The notes beneath the pieces are model-generated. The model saw only the letters and a program-made list of their open reading frames with translations. It searched no databases and was not told the DNA's origin. A stretch of DNA of 44,415 bases from an uncultured Clostridia bacterium (GTDB taxonomy: Bacteria; Bacillota; Clostridia; Christensenellales; Christensenellaceae). Numbering within the stretch: position 1 is the stretch's first letter; each line of letters starts with the position of its first letter. The stretch lies in NCBI GenBank assembly GCA_947063485.1, contig CAMSSU010000011.1:1-44415 (forward strand), in the 5' to 3' direction. Below are positions 1 to 8,204 of this stretch, piece after piece. Both the position numbers and the translations under genes were made by a program.

Positions 1-198
1 CCTTCTGCAGTGCGTCCAGCATCCTATATGAAGCACCTTTGAGTCTTCTCCATCGATTCCGCCTTAGATGCCGCCGACCAGCCCTCTAACCACACAATTC
101 AGGAGCTGATTTATGAACTTCAGGAATGCAACCCTGAAGATTTGGATGAGATTGCCTTTATTTTCAAAAGAATTCTGCGTTTTCGCAAAGATCGCTGA
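1..198 (+). pseudogene. Decayed 3' part of an XRE-family regulator gene
   Basis: Reading from base 43 to the TGA at 196-198 gives an open C-terminal segment (begins VFSIDSALDAADQ, ends FKRILRFRKDR) that resembles the C-terminus of the intact XRE regulator just downstream (positions 295-627): both have a VxSxxS-like entry, an acidic linker and an I(R/F)xxIL-type amphipathic helix. The same frame is broken by a stop at 40-42, and bases 1-40 match the regulator's middle only when the frame is shifted. I read this as the remnant of a paralogue that runs off the left edge. It has no visible start codon or helix-turn-helix within the window. The homology call rests on by-eye alignment. Confidence 0.5.
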
Positions 199-199
199 G

Positions 200-277
200 G
201 CGGTCATGAAAGATTCTGCGCGCGATGCCGGGCAGATTCAGCGGCTCCACTCTCTAGCCTTTCACGAAAGCCAATAA
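200..277 (+). pseudogene. Second short remnant of the same XRE regulator C-terminus
   Basis: Frame 200-277 encodes AVMKDSARDAGQIQRLHSLA followed by FHESQ and a stop. It lines up with the tail of the intact regulator, which has AAMKELA, then DADQIRQLSDVI, then LSFHQRQ. The DNA after both stops shares gccaataaaaagag (269-282 and 641-654), so the copied block appears to include the 3' flank. It has no helix-turn-helix and is too short to be functional. It is probably left over from tandem duplication and deletion. Confidence 0.45.
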
Positions 278-294
278 AAAGAGAGGTGAAGATC

Positions 295-627
295 ATGAAT
301 TTAAATGCTTCTTTTAGCAAGGCAATCAAAGAATTGCGTGCAAAAGAGGGGTTGACACAAGACGAGCTGGCTGAAATGCTGGATCTCTCCCGCAAACAGA
401 TACAAAATATTGAGCAATGCCGAAGCTTGCCTTCTGTTCCAGTGCTCTATCAGCTATATGATAAATTTCATCTTTCTGTCGATTCTGTTTTTGCCTGTGA
501 AAAGCATCCCGCTGAAGCGGCGATGAAAGAGCTTGCCATGGAGCTTTCTGTGTGCGACGCCGATCAGATTCGGCAACTTTCAGATGTGATCAGGAAAATC
601 CTGTCCTTTCACCAAAGGCAATGTTAA
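295..627 (+). CDS. XRE-family transcriptional regulator (HTH_3)
   Basis: This is a small DNA-binding protein of about 110 aa. Residues roughly 5-60 form a typical lambda-repressor-like helix-turn-helix: a KELRAKEGLTQDELAEML scaffold with the recognition helix SRKQIQNIE, then a loop and helix ending near VDSVF. The rest is a short helical tail with no sensory domain. I chose the ATG at 295, which has GAGAGGTGA 5-13 bases upstream, over the in-frame GTG at 286 that lies inside that ribosome binding site. Two decayed copies of its C-terminus lie upstream and a strong terminator follows. Target genes are unknown; such stand-alone XRE proteins often repress their own locus. Confidence 0.8.
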   Translation: MNLNASFSKAIKELRAKEGLTQDELAEMLDLSRKQIQNIEQCRSLPSVPVLYQLYDKFHLSVDSVFACEKHPAEAAMKELAMELSVCDADQIRQLSDVIRKILSFHQRQC

Positions 628-648
628 ACCGCCAGAGAAAAAGCCAAT

Positions 649-679
649 AAAAAGAGCACCCTTGCGGATGCTCTTTTTT
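649..679. terminator. Bidirectional rho-independent terminator
   Basis: A 10-bp stem pairs AAAAAGAGCA (649-658) with TGCTCTTTTT (669-678) around a 10-nt loop. It lies between the converging XRE gene (plus) and the TIM-barrel gene (minus), with a T-run on each strand, so it should end both transcripts. Confidence 0.85.
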
Positions 680-682
680 GCT

Positions 683-1498
683 CTATTTTTCCAGCTTGCG
701 CATGTAGTTGGCATAGTGTGCAAACACGATGCCCGGCTCTTCCAGCGTGAAATCCCAGCGCTTGACCCATTCCAGCGAGAAATAGCCCTCATAGCCTTTT
801 TCCAGCAGCAGATCGATGGCCTGCTTTACCGGGACGTCTCCATGCCCGATCATGTGATACTGCACTTTATCGAACTTCTCGAACGCTTTCACCGAATCCT
901 TCACATGCACATGGCGCACCAGACTGCCGATATTGGCATAGGTCTGCTCGGGCGTCTCCCCGAAGAACTGGGCCGGGTGGTTGATATCCCAAATGACCCC
1001 GATATTTTCCCTGCCGGCATCTGCGATCAGCTGCGCCAGCCGCGCGGTATCCGCATAGACGCCGTTGGTCTCAATGAGAACCGTTATGCCCTGCCCGGCG
1101 GCATAATCCGCAATCTGCCCCAGATGCTCTAAAACGACCGCATCGCTGACATGCCCGCCCGGTGCGGGATAGCTGTCCCCCAGCACGCGGACGTATTTCG
1201 TGCCGATTCTAGCCGCAGTATCCACATAGCGCTTGGCCAGCGCCAGCGTCGCCTCCCATTTCTCCTCCCGGTGCAGTTTGCAGGCGGAAGTCAGAATCGG
1301 GATTTCCAGGCCCAGCTTGTTCAGCCGTTCCATGGTCTGCGGGCAGTTCTCCTGGGAAAACTCCTTCAAATCCGGCGCATCGATGGTCTGCATGATGCCG
1401 CGCAGCTCGATGCCATCGTAGCCCAGGTCTTTCGCAATGGAAAGCACATCCCGAAAGCTCAGCTTGGGGCAGCCGAGCGTGGAAAAACTAAGTTTCAT
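683..1498 (-). CDS. Sugar phosphate isomerase/epimerase, TIM barrel
   Basis: A protein of 271 aa in the xylose isomerase-like / AP endonuclease 2 TIM-barrel family (PF01261). It opens with the family hallmark KLSFSTLGCPKLSF, followed by GYDGIELRG. Metal-ligand positions typical of the fold are visible in VLIETNG, VIWDINHPAQF, VHVKDS, GHGDVPVKQAI and the terminal SLEWVKRW. The family covers inosose, tagatose and related sugar isomerisation, and the exact substrate cannot be read from sequence. I chose the ATG at 1498 because the start is MKLSFST as in relatives, rather than the GTG five codons earlier. It is the last gene of a minus-strand group after pepF (85-nt gap). Confidence 0.85.
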   Translation of the reverse strand: MKLSFSTLGCPKLSFRDVLSIAKDLGYDGIELRGIMQTIDAPDLKEFSQENCPQTMERLNKLGLEIPILTSACKLHREEKWEATLALAKRYVDTAARIGTKYVRVLGDSYPAPGGHVSDAVVLEHLGQIADYAAGQGITVLIETNGVYADTARLAQLIADAGRENIGVIWDINHPAQFFGETPEQTYANIGSLVRHVHVKDSVKAFEKFDKVQYHMIGHGDVPVKQAIDLLLEKGYEGYFSLEWVKRWDFTLEEPGIVFAHYANYMRKLEK

Positions 1499-1528
1499 AT
1501 CCTCTCGCCTCACTTTTATCAGACTCTG

Positions 1529-1571
1529 CGCCTAGGGCGCTGTTTTTTGCCGGAACAGGGGCGCTGCCCCT
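1529..1571. terminator. Pair of small GC hairpins between pepF and the isomerase gene
   Basis: AGGGGC (1557-1562) pairs with GCCCCT (1566-1571) across a 3-nt loop just after the pepF stop. A second hairpin, GCGCC/GGCGC near 1529-1541, is followed by TGTTTTTT on the plus strand. Neither has a convincing T-run on the minus strand, so partial termination or mRNA 3'-end protection is as likely as full termination. Confidence 0.3.
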
Positions 1572-1583
1572 CTTCTTTAATAT

Positions 1584-3353
1584 TCACGCTAAAGCCTCAA
1601 ATTCCTCTAAAGCCTGCGCAAATTCCTTCATGCAGATTTCCACTGCCTCGCCGACCTCGATGCCGGCCTTGCGCAAGAGCTCCATAGGATAATCGCTTCC
1701 GCCGCCCGAGAGGAACGCCTTGTATTTTTCCAGCATTCCCGGCTCTTCTTCCAGCTTATGGACGATGGCACAGGCGCAGGAAAAGCCCGTGGCGTATTTA
1801 TAGACATAGAACGCGTTATAGAAATGCGGGATGCGCGCCCATTCATAGGAGATGGTATCGTCTGCGCCCATATCCGGCCCGTGATAGAGCGCGTTGAGCT
1901 TGCCGTAGGTCTCGCAGAGAGACTGCACAGTCAGCGGCTCGCCCTTTTCGGCCATCTCGTGCGCCAGCATCTCGAACTCCGCAAACATCGTCTGCCGCAG
2001 GACCGTAGTGCGGAACTGATCGATATAGTGGTTGAGAATATACTTTTTCAGCTTGGCATCCTGCACCGTGCGCAGCAGGTGCTTGGTCAGCAGAATTTCG
2101 TTGACCGTCGAGGCCACTTCCGCCACAAAGATGGCATAGCCCGCCGTGGGATAGGGCTGGGCGGCATCCGAATAGAAGGAGTGCATGGCGTGGCCCAGCT
2201 CGTGCGCGATGGTAAAGACGCTGTCCAGATCATCCCGGTGGTTGAGCAGCACATAGGGATGCGTCCCGTATGCGCCCCAGGAATACGCGCCCGAGGTTTT
2301 GCCTTTATTTTCAAACACATCGATCCATCTGGAGGCAAACGCCTCTCTGAGATGCGCGCCATACTCTTCGCCCAAAATCGAGAGCCCTTCCAGCACCAGC
2401 TCCTTGGCCTGCTCATAGGTATATTTGGCATCCACCTGCGAGACCAGCGGCGCATAGATATCATACATTTCCAGCTGATCGATACCCAAAATTTTCCTGC
2501 GCAGGGCGACATAGCGGTACATCGTCGGCAAGTGCGCATGAACCTTCTCAATCAAATCCCGGTAAACCGATTCCGGAACATTATCCGAGGAGAGCGCGGC
2601 ATCCAGCGCGCTTTGATACCTGCGCGCCTTGGCGTAGAACACGTCCTTCTTCACGCTGGTGCCGTATGTGGCGGCGATGGTGTTGATATGGCTCTGGAAG
2701 CTCTGATAAAACTGGTGGAACACCTTTTCCCTCAGCGCCCGATCTTCGCTCTGCATGAGGCCAATATAGGTCGCGTGGGTCAGCTGGTGCGTCTGGCCGC
2801 CGTGCTCCACGCTGCCAAAGGAGAGATCTGCGTTGTTGAGCATGGTGTAAATGCCCTGGGCGCCGTCCGAAAAGTCCCCGGCCATGGAAAGCAGGCGCTC
2901 CTCGCCCTCTTCCAGCACATGCGCCTTGCTGCGCAGCAGATCTTCCAGCATGAAGCGGTAGTCCGCCAATTCCGACTGAGCCGCATACCCTTCTAAAACG
3001 CCTTCCGGCAATGAGAGCAGCAGCGGGTTCAGATAGGAAATCGCCGCAGAGAGCCTCACATTCAGGCCCTGGGCGCGGTCGGCCAGACCCTGGTAATAGG
3101 AATTGGCGTTATCCTCATCCCGGCGCATCCGGGCATAGACATACAGCCGCTCGAGCAGCAGCATGGCGCGGTACATCTCGTCCAGCCCCGCCTTCAGCTC
3201 CTCTGCCGACTGCGCGATGCTCTGCTTTCGCGCCTCCAGCGCCGGGAGCATACTCTCCAGCTCGCGGTATTCCGCTTCCCACTGTGCTTCGCTCTGATAA
3301 ATATCCTCCAGCTTCCATTTGAATTGCTCTGGAATTTCGCTTCTTGTTTTCAT
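1584..3353 (-). CDS. pepF: Oligoendopeptidase F (M3 family zinc peptidase)
   Basis: A cytoplasmic zinc metallopeptidase that degrades short oligopeptides, 589 aa and close to the usual PepF length of about 600. The catalytic HELGH zinc motif is at residues 384-388 (context FTIAHELGHAMHSF). The third ligand is expected in the following helix, in the FVAEVASTVNE segment. The N-terminus (EIPEQFKWKLEDIYQSEAQW) is the standard PepF opening, so the ATG at 3353 is the start; it has AAAGGA 8 nt upstream. An open frame continues upstream of it but lies inside the preceding gene and is not protein-like. The gene follows the UPF0210 gene by 46 nt in the same direction, so co-transcription is likely. Confidence 0.95.
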   Translation of the reverse strand: MKTRSEIPEQFKWKLEDIYQSEAQWEAEYRELESMLPALEARKQSIAQSAEELKAGLDEMYRAMLLLERLYVYARMRRDEDNANSYYQGLADRAQGLNVRLSAAISYLNPLLLSLPEGVLEGYAAQSELADYRFMLEDLLRSKAHVLEEGEERLLSMAGDFSDGAQGIYTMLNNADLSFGSVEHGGQTHQLTHATYIGLMQSEDRALREKVFHQFYQSFQSHINTIAATYGTSVKKDVFYAKARRYQSALDAALSSDNVPESVYRDLIEKVHAHLPTMYRYVALRRKILGIDQLEMYDIYAPLVSQVDAKYTYEQAKELVLEGLSILGEEYGAHLREAFASRWIDVFENKGKTSGAYSWGAYGTHPYVLLNHRDDLDSVFTIAHELGHAMHSFYSDAAQPYPTAGYAIFVAEVASTVNEILLTKHLLRTVQDAKLKKYILNHYIDQFRTTVLRQTMFAEFEMLAHEMAEKGEPLTVQSLCETYGKLNALYHGPDMGADDTISYEWARIPHFYNAFYVYKYATGFSCACAIVHKLEEEPGMLEKYKAFLSGGGSDYPMELLRKAGIEVGEAVEICMKEFAQALEEFEALA

Positions 3354-3399
3354 CTCTGATCCTTTCCGGCGGGCAGGCCCTGCGGCGCTCCCCGGCCGT

Positions 3400-4758
3400 C
3401 TAGTTTTTCTGGGAATGAATGGGCGCGGGAATCCGGCCGCCGCGGTGAATGAATTCGCTGGCGGAAACCTTGCTGCAAGGCATGATGGGCGCCGTGCCCA
3501 GCAGGCCGCCAAAGCTGACTTCATCGCCCACTTTGCCGCCAGGCACGGGGATGATGCGCACAGCCGTGGTCTTGTTGTTGACCATGCCAATGGCCGCCTC
3601 GTCCGCAATGATGGCCGAAAGCGTCTCGGCTGTGGTATCCCCCGGGACGGCGATCATATCCAGCCCCACCGAACAGACGCAGGTCATGGCTTCCAGCTTT
3701 TCCAGCCGCAGAACACCGCTTCTGGCCGCGGCGATCATGCCCTCATCCTCGCTGACCGGGATAAATGCCCCGGAAAGCCCGCCGACATTCGAGCTGGCCA
3801 TAACGCCGCCTTTTTTGACGGCGTCGTTGAGCAGCGCCAGCGCGGCCGTCGTTCCGCAGCCGCCGCAGGTCTCCAGCCCCATTGCCTCTAAAATCCGGGC
3901 GACGCTGTCGCCCTGGGCGGGCGTCGGCGCCAGGGAAAGATCCACGATGCCAAACTCTGCGCCCAGCCTGCGGGAGGCCTCCCGGGCCACCAGCTCGCCC
4001 ATGCGCGTAATGTGAAATGCAGTCTTTTTGATTTGCTCGGCGATTTCGCCCAGGTTTGCGCCCTTCATATCCGCGATCGCGGCATAGACCACACCCGGCC
4101 CGCTGACGCCCACGTTGATGACGCAGTCGCCCTCTCCGATGCCGTGAAACGCGCCGGCCATAAACGGGTTATCCTCTACGGCGTTGCAGAACACGACCAG
4201 CTTTGCCGCGCCCAGGCCGCCTTTGTCCGCCGTGCGCTCGGCCGTCTGCTTGACGGCATCCCCCATCAGCGCCACGGCATCCATATTGATGCCTGCCCGG
4301 GTTGTCCCGACATTGACGCTGCTGCAAACAATATCCGTGCTGGCAAGCGCCTCCGGGATGGAGCGGATGAAATTGCGCTCGCCCGGCGTCATCCCCTTAT
4401 GAACGAGGGCCGAAAAGCCGCCGATAAAATCCACGCCGACCTCTTTGCCCGCATCATCCAGCGCCACGGCAAACGGCGCATAGTCTGCCGTACCCGTGGG
4501 CTCGCCGATGATGGAGATGGGCGTAACCGAGATGCGCTTATTGACGATGGGAATGCCGAATTCCGCCTCAATCTCCTCGCCTGTTTTGACGAGTTTTTCG
4601 GCTTTGCGCAGAATCTTCCCCTTGATGTTGCAGATAGCCCGGTTCATATCCTCGCTCATGCAGTCTTTGAGCGAGATGCCCATGGTGATCGTGCGGATAT
4701 CCAGGCACTGATGCCGGATCATCTCGATGGTGCTCAAAATATCTCTGGTATTGATCAT
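3400..4758 (-). CDS. UPF0210 / PFL-like family protein (DUF711)
   Basis: A 452-aa protein of the UPF0210 family, whose members are almost always this length and fold like the pyruvate formate-lyase/ribonucleotide reductase barrel. No reaction has been firmly assigned. Family features visible are the start [53 protein letters not shown] and the glycine-rich [21 protein letters not shown]. The start at 4758 has GGGGAAGG just upstream and matches relatives. It sits 10 nt after the ACT-domain gene. This ACT + UPF0210 pairing is conserved in many Firmicutes, which suggests the ACT protein senses a ligand for it. Confidence 0.9.
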   Translation of the reverse strand: MINTRDILSTIEMIRHQCLDIRTITMGISLKDCMSEDMNRAICNIKGKILRKAEKLVKTGEEIEAEFGIPIVNKRISVTPISIIGEPTGTADYAPFAVALDDAGKEVGVDFIGGFSALVHKGMTPGERNFIRSIPEALASTDIVCSSVNVGTTRAGINMDAVALMGDAVKQTAERTADKGGLGAAKLVVFCNAVEDNPFMAGAFHGIGEGDCVINVGVSGPGVVYAAIADMKGANLGEIAEQIKKTAFHITRMGELVAREASRRLGAEFGIVDLSLAPTPAQGDSVARILEAMGLETCGGCGTTAALALLNDAVKKGGVMASSNVGGLSGAFIPVSEDEGMIAAARSGVLRLEKLEAMTCVCSVGLDMIAVPGDTTAETLSAIIADEAAIGMVNNKTTAVRIIPVPGGKVGDEVSFGGLLGTAPIMPCSKVSASEFIHRGGRIPAPIHSQKN

Positions 4759-4768
4759 AGCCTTCCCC

Positions 4769-5038
4769 CTAGATGCGGTGCATGGAATCGAAAATCTCTT
4801 CCCGCTGGAGGTGCAGTTCCATGCCAAGGCCCTCTGCGGCTTCCTCCAAATCCGCCTTCAGGCCGGAGAAGGAATCCCCCTCGCTGACCTCGATGAGCAT
4901 GACCATCGTAAAAATCGCCCCCTGCATGACCGTCTGGCTGATATCCAAAATATTGGCGCCATGGCGGTAGAGCACGGCCGATAAGCCGGCGATGATGCCG
5001 GGTCTGTCTTTCCCAAATACTGAAATAATCGCTCTCAT
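4769..5038 (-). CDS. ACT domain protein, UPF0237 family
   Basis: An 89-aa stand-alone ACT domain. Its first strand and helix, [20 protein letters not shown], carry the DRPGI turn that binds amino acids or similar small ligands in ACT proteins. The protein ends shortly after the second beta-alpha-beta unit. The start ATG at 5038 has AAGAGGAGAG upstream. It is the first gene of a group with the UPF0210 protein (10-nt gap), and the pair is conserved in other Firmicutes. A role as the small-molecule sensor for the UPF0210 enzyme is inference from this pairing; the ligand is unknown. Confidence 0.9.
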   Translation of the reverse strand: MRAIISVFGKDRPGIIAGLSAVLYRHGANILDISQTVMQGAIFTMVMLIEVSEGDSFSGLKADLEEAAEGLGMELHLQREEIFDSMHRI

Positions 5039-5076
5039 TTTTCTCTCCTCTTTCGTCGTTTTGCGAATAAACCCGC

Positions 5077-5110
5077 GCCCGGGGCAAAAGCAGCGCCGCC
5101 CCGCCCGGGC
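5077..5110. terminator. Possible terminator after the LOG-family gene
   Basis: An inverted repeat GCCCGGG (5077-5083) / CCCGGGC (5104-5110) with a 20-nt loop lies between the LOG-family stop and the ACT gene. On the minus strand only a weak TTTATT follows, so termination is uncertain. No clear promoter for the ACT gene was found in this 88-nt gap. Confidence 0.3.
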
Positions 5111-5126
5111 TCTTTCCTATCTTTGG

Positions 5127-5738
5127 CTATTTCGCCTTGTAGTTATCGTATGTATAGCTCTCGTCGACATCCCGCAGCTTTTTGATGCCGATTCTCTCAG
5201 GCTGATAGTTTTCGATATAGTCCAGCATCTCATCCCGGTTATCAAAAATCCGGTAGAGCTTTTTGCAGGCCTCCTTGATGAAGTTCTCGCTCATCGCCCG
5301 GGCGATGAAATCAAAGAGCATATCATAGCAGCCATCCACGTTATAGATGGCGATGGCCTTGTTATGGCGCTCCAGCTGCTTGAGCGTGAGAATCTCAAAA
5401 AACTCCTCATACGTCCCAAAACCGCCCGGGGCCACGATAAACGCATCCGCCCGATCCTCCATGGTCTGCTTGCGTTCCCGCATGGTTTTGGTAAAAATCA
5501 GCTCGGTGCAATCCTGAAAGACAACGCCGTCCACATTGAAAAACTCAGGGGTTACGCCAACGACCTCGCCGCCCTGTTCGCGCACGCCCCGGGCTGTCGC
5601 CCCCATGACGCCCTGCGCACCGCCGCCGTAAACCAGGCCATGCCCGCGTTTTGCCAACTCCCGGCCCAGCTGATAAGTCGCATCGATATATTTGGGATCC
5701 AGCTGCGTGCTGGAAGCTCCGTAAACACAGATTTTCAT
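5127..5738 (-). CDS. LOG family protein (TIGR00730, Rossmann fold)
   Basis: A 203-aa protein of the TIGR00730 / LOG (Lonely guy) family. It starts KICVYGASS, contains GRELAKRGHGLVYGGG and GVMGATARGV, and has the diagnostic PGGFGTYEE motif that forms the nucleotide and active site. Characterised members hydrolyse cytokinin riboside 5'-monophosphates or other nucleoside monophosphates to base plus ribose phosphate. In bacteria the physiological substrate is often unclear. The ATG at 5738 has AGGAGG inside the last codons of the preceding queT-like gene, and only 2 nt separate the two, so they are translationally coupled and share the promoter at 6269-6297. Confidence 0.88.
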   Translation of the reverse strand: MKICVYGASSTQLDPKYIDATYQLGRELAKRGHGLVYGGGAQGVMGATARGVREQGGEVVGVTPEFFNVDGVVFQDCTELIFTKTMRERKQTMEDRADAFIVAPGGFGTYEEFFEILTLKQLERHNKAIAIYNVDGCYDMLFDFIARAMSENFIKEACKKLYRIFDNRDEMLDYIENYQPERIGIKKLRDVDESYTYDNYKAK

Positions 5739-5740
5739 AC

Positions 5741-6232
5741 TCAGTTCCTCCTAATTGTTCCAAACAGATTCCATTTCCGCTGCAATTTCTCCAGCGCAAA
5801 CAGCAGGGGCATCCCGATCACATAGCAGGAGACTGCCTGCCCTGCCCCAACGCCCAGCGCTGCCTGCCAAAACGGCACATTCATTAGATATGCCAGCTCC
5901 GCGCCCACGATGACAGCATTTGCCAGAACAGCGGGCAGCGGCGCGAGATACTTATTTTTGATTTTATATGCCGCATAGGCCGCGATCAGCGTCGCCAGGC
6001 TGCCGCAGACAATATCCAAAAGCCCAAAGCCGCCGAAAATATTGGCGATCACACAGCCGAGAAACAACCCAGGCACCGCCGCCGGCGTAAAATACGGCAG
6101 AACACAGAGCCCCTCGCTCACCCGCAGCTGGGAAAGACCAAAAGAGAGGGGATAAAAGAGCAAGGTCAGCGCGGCATATACTGCGGCGATAATTCCGCTT
6201 TGCGCGAGATAAACGAGCTTTTCTTTCTTCAT
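5741..6232 (-). CDS. queT: QueT family transporter S component (queuosine precursor uptake)
   Basis: A 163-aa membrane protein of the QueT/DUF988 family, the substrate-binding S component of ECF-type vitamin transporters. It has about five hydrophobic segments (near residues 10-30, 45-65, 68-88, 100-120, 125-150). The family motif YPLSFGLSQLRVSEGLCVLPYFTPAAVPGLFLGC is visible in part as FGLSQLRVSEGLCVLPYF. QueT proteins import preQ0/preQ1-type precursors with a shared EcfA/A'/T module that is not in this window. A queH gene at 41100-41648 supports a queuosine salvage or biosynthesis pathway in this organism. No preQ1 riboswitch is evident in its 5' leader. Confidence 0.88.
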   Translation of the reverse strand: MKKEKLVYLAQSGIIAAVYAALTLLFYPLSFGLSQLRVSEGLCVLPYFTPAAVPGLFLGCVIANIFGGFGLLDIVCGSLATLIAAYAAYKIKNKYLAPLPAVLANAVIVGAELAYLMNVPFWQAALGVGAGQAVSCYVIGMPLLFALEKLQRKWNLFGTIRRN

Positions 6233-6268
6233 CTAGCATATCCATTCTTCATACTATTATAATTTGCA

Positions 6269-6297
6269 ATTATACACTAAAATGAGCCTGTCTTCAA
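6269..6297 (-). promoter_or_regulatory. Sigma-A-type promoter for queT and the LOG gene
   Basis: On the minus strand a -35 TTGAAG (6292-6297) and a perfect -10 TATAAT (6269-6274) are separated by 17 nt. Transcription would begin about 30 nt upstream of the queT start. Confidence 0.75.
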
Positions 6298-6418
6298 TTT
6301 GTCCCTGGAAGATTCCGGGAAAAAACCTGTGAATTTTGCGAAAACTTTGCCTCATGCTCTTCCCTGGGCCGGCCGTTCATGGTAAAATAACCGCGGAAAT
6401 TACGATTGGAGGAAGCAT

Positions 6419-7210
6419 ATGTTCGATTACCATTTGCACTCTTTCCTCTCTCCGGATGCAGATCCGGGGCAGAGTTTTGAAAACGTCGCCGCCCAGGCGC
6501 AGGCCATGGGCATGGAGGAAATCGCCGTAACGGATCACGACGAAGGCAACGGTGATTTTTGCAGCATCGATATGGATCGCTATGACCGCGAGTGGGAAAA
6601 GTTCGTCAAAAAAGGCTCTCCCATTCCCGTCAGAAAAGGCATCGAGCTCAGCGTGAACTACGATGCCATCCCGATCTATGAAAAATTTTTATCCCATCAT
6701 GCGTTCGACTTCGTCATCGCCTCGCAGCATTTCGTAGACGGCGTCGATCTCTATCTGCCGGATTTTTACCGGGATAAAACCGTGCACGAGGCCTATGAGC
6801 GCTATCTGCAGGCCATGCTCAAAACGCTGAGCCATTTCACGAACTACGATATCGTCGGCCATATCGGCTATTGCTGCAAATACTGCGGCAATTTCCAAAA
6901 GCTCCCCTTTGAATACGAGCTTTTCCCGGATCTGTTCGACGCCATTTTGAAAACCATCATTCACAATGGCAAGGGGCTGGAGCTCAACACCAGCGCCGCA
7001 AAGGTTACCGGGGATATTGGCACGCCCACTCGGGGCATTTTGAAGCGCTATCTGGAGCTGGGCGGCGAGATCATCACCACCGGCTCGGATGGGCACCGGC
7101 CGGGAGAAGTGAGCTGGCGCATTTTGGAGGGAACCGAGGCGCTGAAGGAAATGGGCTTCCGCTATGTCTGCACATTTCAGGACAGAAAGCCGACTTTCCA
7201 TAAAATTTAG
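6419..7210 (+). CDS. PHP-domain phosphoesterase, histidinol-phosphatase (HisK-like)
   Basis: A 263-aa PHP-superfamily metal-dependent phosphoesterase. It has the N-terminal HxH pair (YHLHSF, residues 4-6), the second motif AVTDHDEG, the central ASQHFVDG and VGHIGYCCKY, and the late GSDGHRPGEV, which together form the trinuclear metal site. Such proteins of 250-280 aa are usually annotated as HisJ/HisK-type histidinol-phosphatase, the penultimate steps of histidine synthesis. Without other his genes nearby the substrate is not certain. GGAGGA lies 6 nt before the ATG. It stands alone between the divergent queT promoter and a strong terminator. Confidence 0.82.
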   Translation: MFDYHLHSFLSPDADPGQSFENVAAQAQAMGMEEIAVTDHDEGNGDFCSIDMDRYDREWEKFVKKGSPIPVRKGIELSVNYDAIPIYEKFLSHHAFDFVIASQHFVDGVDLYLPDFYRDKTVHEAYERYLQAMLKTLSHFTNYDIVGHIGYCCKYCGNFQKLPFEYELFPDLFDAILKTIIHNGKGLELNTSAAKVTGDIGTPTRGILKRYLELGGEIITTGSDGHRPGEVSWRILEGTEALKEMGFRYVCTFQDRKPTFHKI

Positions 7211-7220
7211 CGCAAACAGA

Positions 7221-7260
7221 AAAAAGAGCGGGCAGAAGCTTGAAGGTTCTGCCCGCTTTC
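7221..7260. terminator. Bidirectional rho-independent terminator
   Basis: An 11-bp perfect stem, AGCGGGCAGAA (7227-7237) with TTCTGCCCGCT (7247-7257), is flanked by AAAAAG on the left and TTTC on the right. It sits between the PHP gene (plus) and the glutaredoxin-like gene (minus), which converge here. Confidence 0.85.
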
Positions 7261-7277
7261 TTGATCACAGCGCCGCC

Positions 7278-7529
7278 CTATGCCTGCAAAATATCCGAGA
7301 TCTGAAGCGTCGCCTCGCCAGACGGCAGCACAAAGCAGGGAATGCCAATATTCCCCTGCCGCCGCGCCTCATCAAACAGCGGGTTTGCTTCCCTCAGCTT
7401 CAAAAACTCCTTGAGATTTGCCGTGGAATCTGCAAAATCCAAAAATTCAAAGTCGATGCCCGCGAGCAGCAGCTGTTCCTTTGCCTCCAGGCAATCCGGA
7501 CAAATTTCCATCCCATAAACGCGAATCAT
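7278..7529 (-). CDS. Glutaredoxin-like thiol protein
   Basis: An 83-aa thioredoxin-fold protein with the N-terminal redox motif CPDC (context YGMEICPDCLEAKEQL, residues 10-13) and a cis-proline context IGIPCFVLPSG near residues 60-70. This is the pattern of the short glutaredoxin-related proteins of anaerobes, where electrons may come from NrdH-type or thioredoxin reductase systems rather than glutathione. The start ATG overlaps the stop of the preceding acetyltransferase gene by 4 nt (ATGA), so the pair is translationally coupled. The physiological partner is unknown. Confidence 0.8.
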   Translation of the reverse strand: MIRVYGMEICPDCLEAKEQLLLAGIDFEFLDFADSTANLKEFLKLREANPLFDEARRQGNIGIPCFVLPSGEATLQISDILQA

Positions 7530-8062
7530 TGTGCTTCCTCCTTTTGCTTATTCGGCTTTTCCCTGCCGTAGAGAAAATGCAGCATGGGGCCTGCATAATA
7601 GGTTGCCCAAAATTCCTTCTGTTTTTTCATACCCATGCGCTCGGCTACTTTCTGCGAAGCCAGGTTGTCGCTCTTGATCACGCTGTAAACAGCCGGCGCG
7701 CCCAAAACCTCAAAGGCATACTGCATACAGCCTTTTGCCGCTTCTGCCGCATAGCCCTTTTTCCAGTGTTTTCTCTTCAGGTGGTAGCCGATTTCCAGAA
7801 TATCCTGACCCTCGCAGTGCTGTATCGTCAGCCCGGCCTGGCCGACAATCTCCCCGCTCTGCTTTTCCACCGCTGCCCAAAGCCCAAAGCCATTTTCACG
7901 ATAGCGCTGCCATTGCCGCTCCATCCATGCCTGCACATCCGCATCTGAAAAATCATGCTCATAGGCATACATCACCTGCGGATCTTGCAGCATCTCGGCC
8001 AAATCCGCAAAATCTTCCTGCTGCCATTTGCGCAAACACAGGCGCTCTGTCTGCAAAATCAT
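7526..8062 (-). CDS. GNAT acetyltransferase, RimJ/RimL type
   Basis: A 178-aa GNAT-fold acetyltransferase. It opens with the RimL-like ILQTERLCLRKWQQEDF, has EIVGQAGL for beta-4, and the acetyl-CoA pyrophosphate-binding loop in RKHWKKGYAAEAAKG, followed by SVIKSDNLASQKVAERMGM, the classic asparagine-containing helix of ribosomal-protein N-acetyltransferases. The actual acceptor is unknown. CCCTCCTT on the plus strand (8070-8077) gives a near-perfect AAGGAGGG 7 nt before the ATG. It is the first gene of a two-gene operon with the glutaredoxin-like gene, driven by the promoter at 8086-8114. Confidence 0.85.
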   Translation of the reverse strand: MILQTERLCLRKWQQEDFADLAEMLQDPQVMYAYEHDFSDADVQAWMERQWQRYRENGFGLWAAVEKQSGEIVGQAGLTIQHCEGQDILEIGYHLKRKHWKKGYAAEAAKGCMQYAFEVLGAPAVYSVIKSDNLASQKVAERMGMKKQKEFWATYYAGPMLHFLYGREKPNKQKEEAQ

Positions 8063-8085
8063 CGCTTGGCCCTCCTTAGGGTTTT

Positions 8086-8114
8086 ATTATACGGTGCCCC
8101 TGGGCAAATCTCAA
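8086..8114 (-). promoter_or_regulatory. Promoter of the acetyltransferase/glutaredoxin operon
   Basis: The minus strand shows -35 TTGAGA (8109-8114), a 17-nt spacer and -10 TATAAT (8086-8091). The predicted mRNA has a short leader carrying AAGGAGGG before the ATG at 8062. Confidence 0.75.
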
Positions 8115-8204
8115 TCCATGCTTTACAAACATCCTGAAAATATTTGGAAAACTTTCTATCTCCCTCTGTCTGCGCTTACTTCCTTTTGCGGCAGTTGCTG
8201 AACG

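Noticed and set aside
1758..2996. Long open frame (412 codons) on the plus strand opposite pepF
   Set aside because: It is antisense to a well-supported peptidase, has His/Arg/Leu-rich low-similarity composition, no ribosome binding site and no recognisable domain. High-GC codon bias opens such frames.
6233..6418. preQ1 riboswitch upstream of queT
   Set aside because: The minus-strand leader is only about 30 nt and lacks the preQ1-I stem-loop and A-rich pseudoknot tail; the bases are explained by the promoter and spacer.
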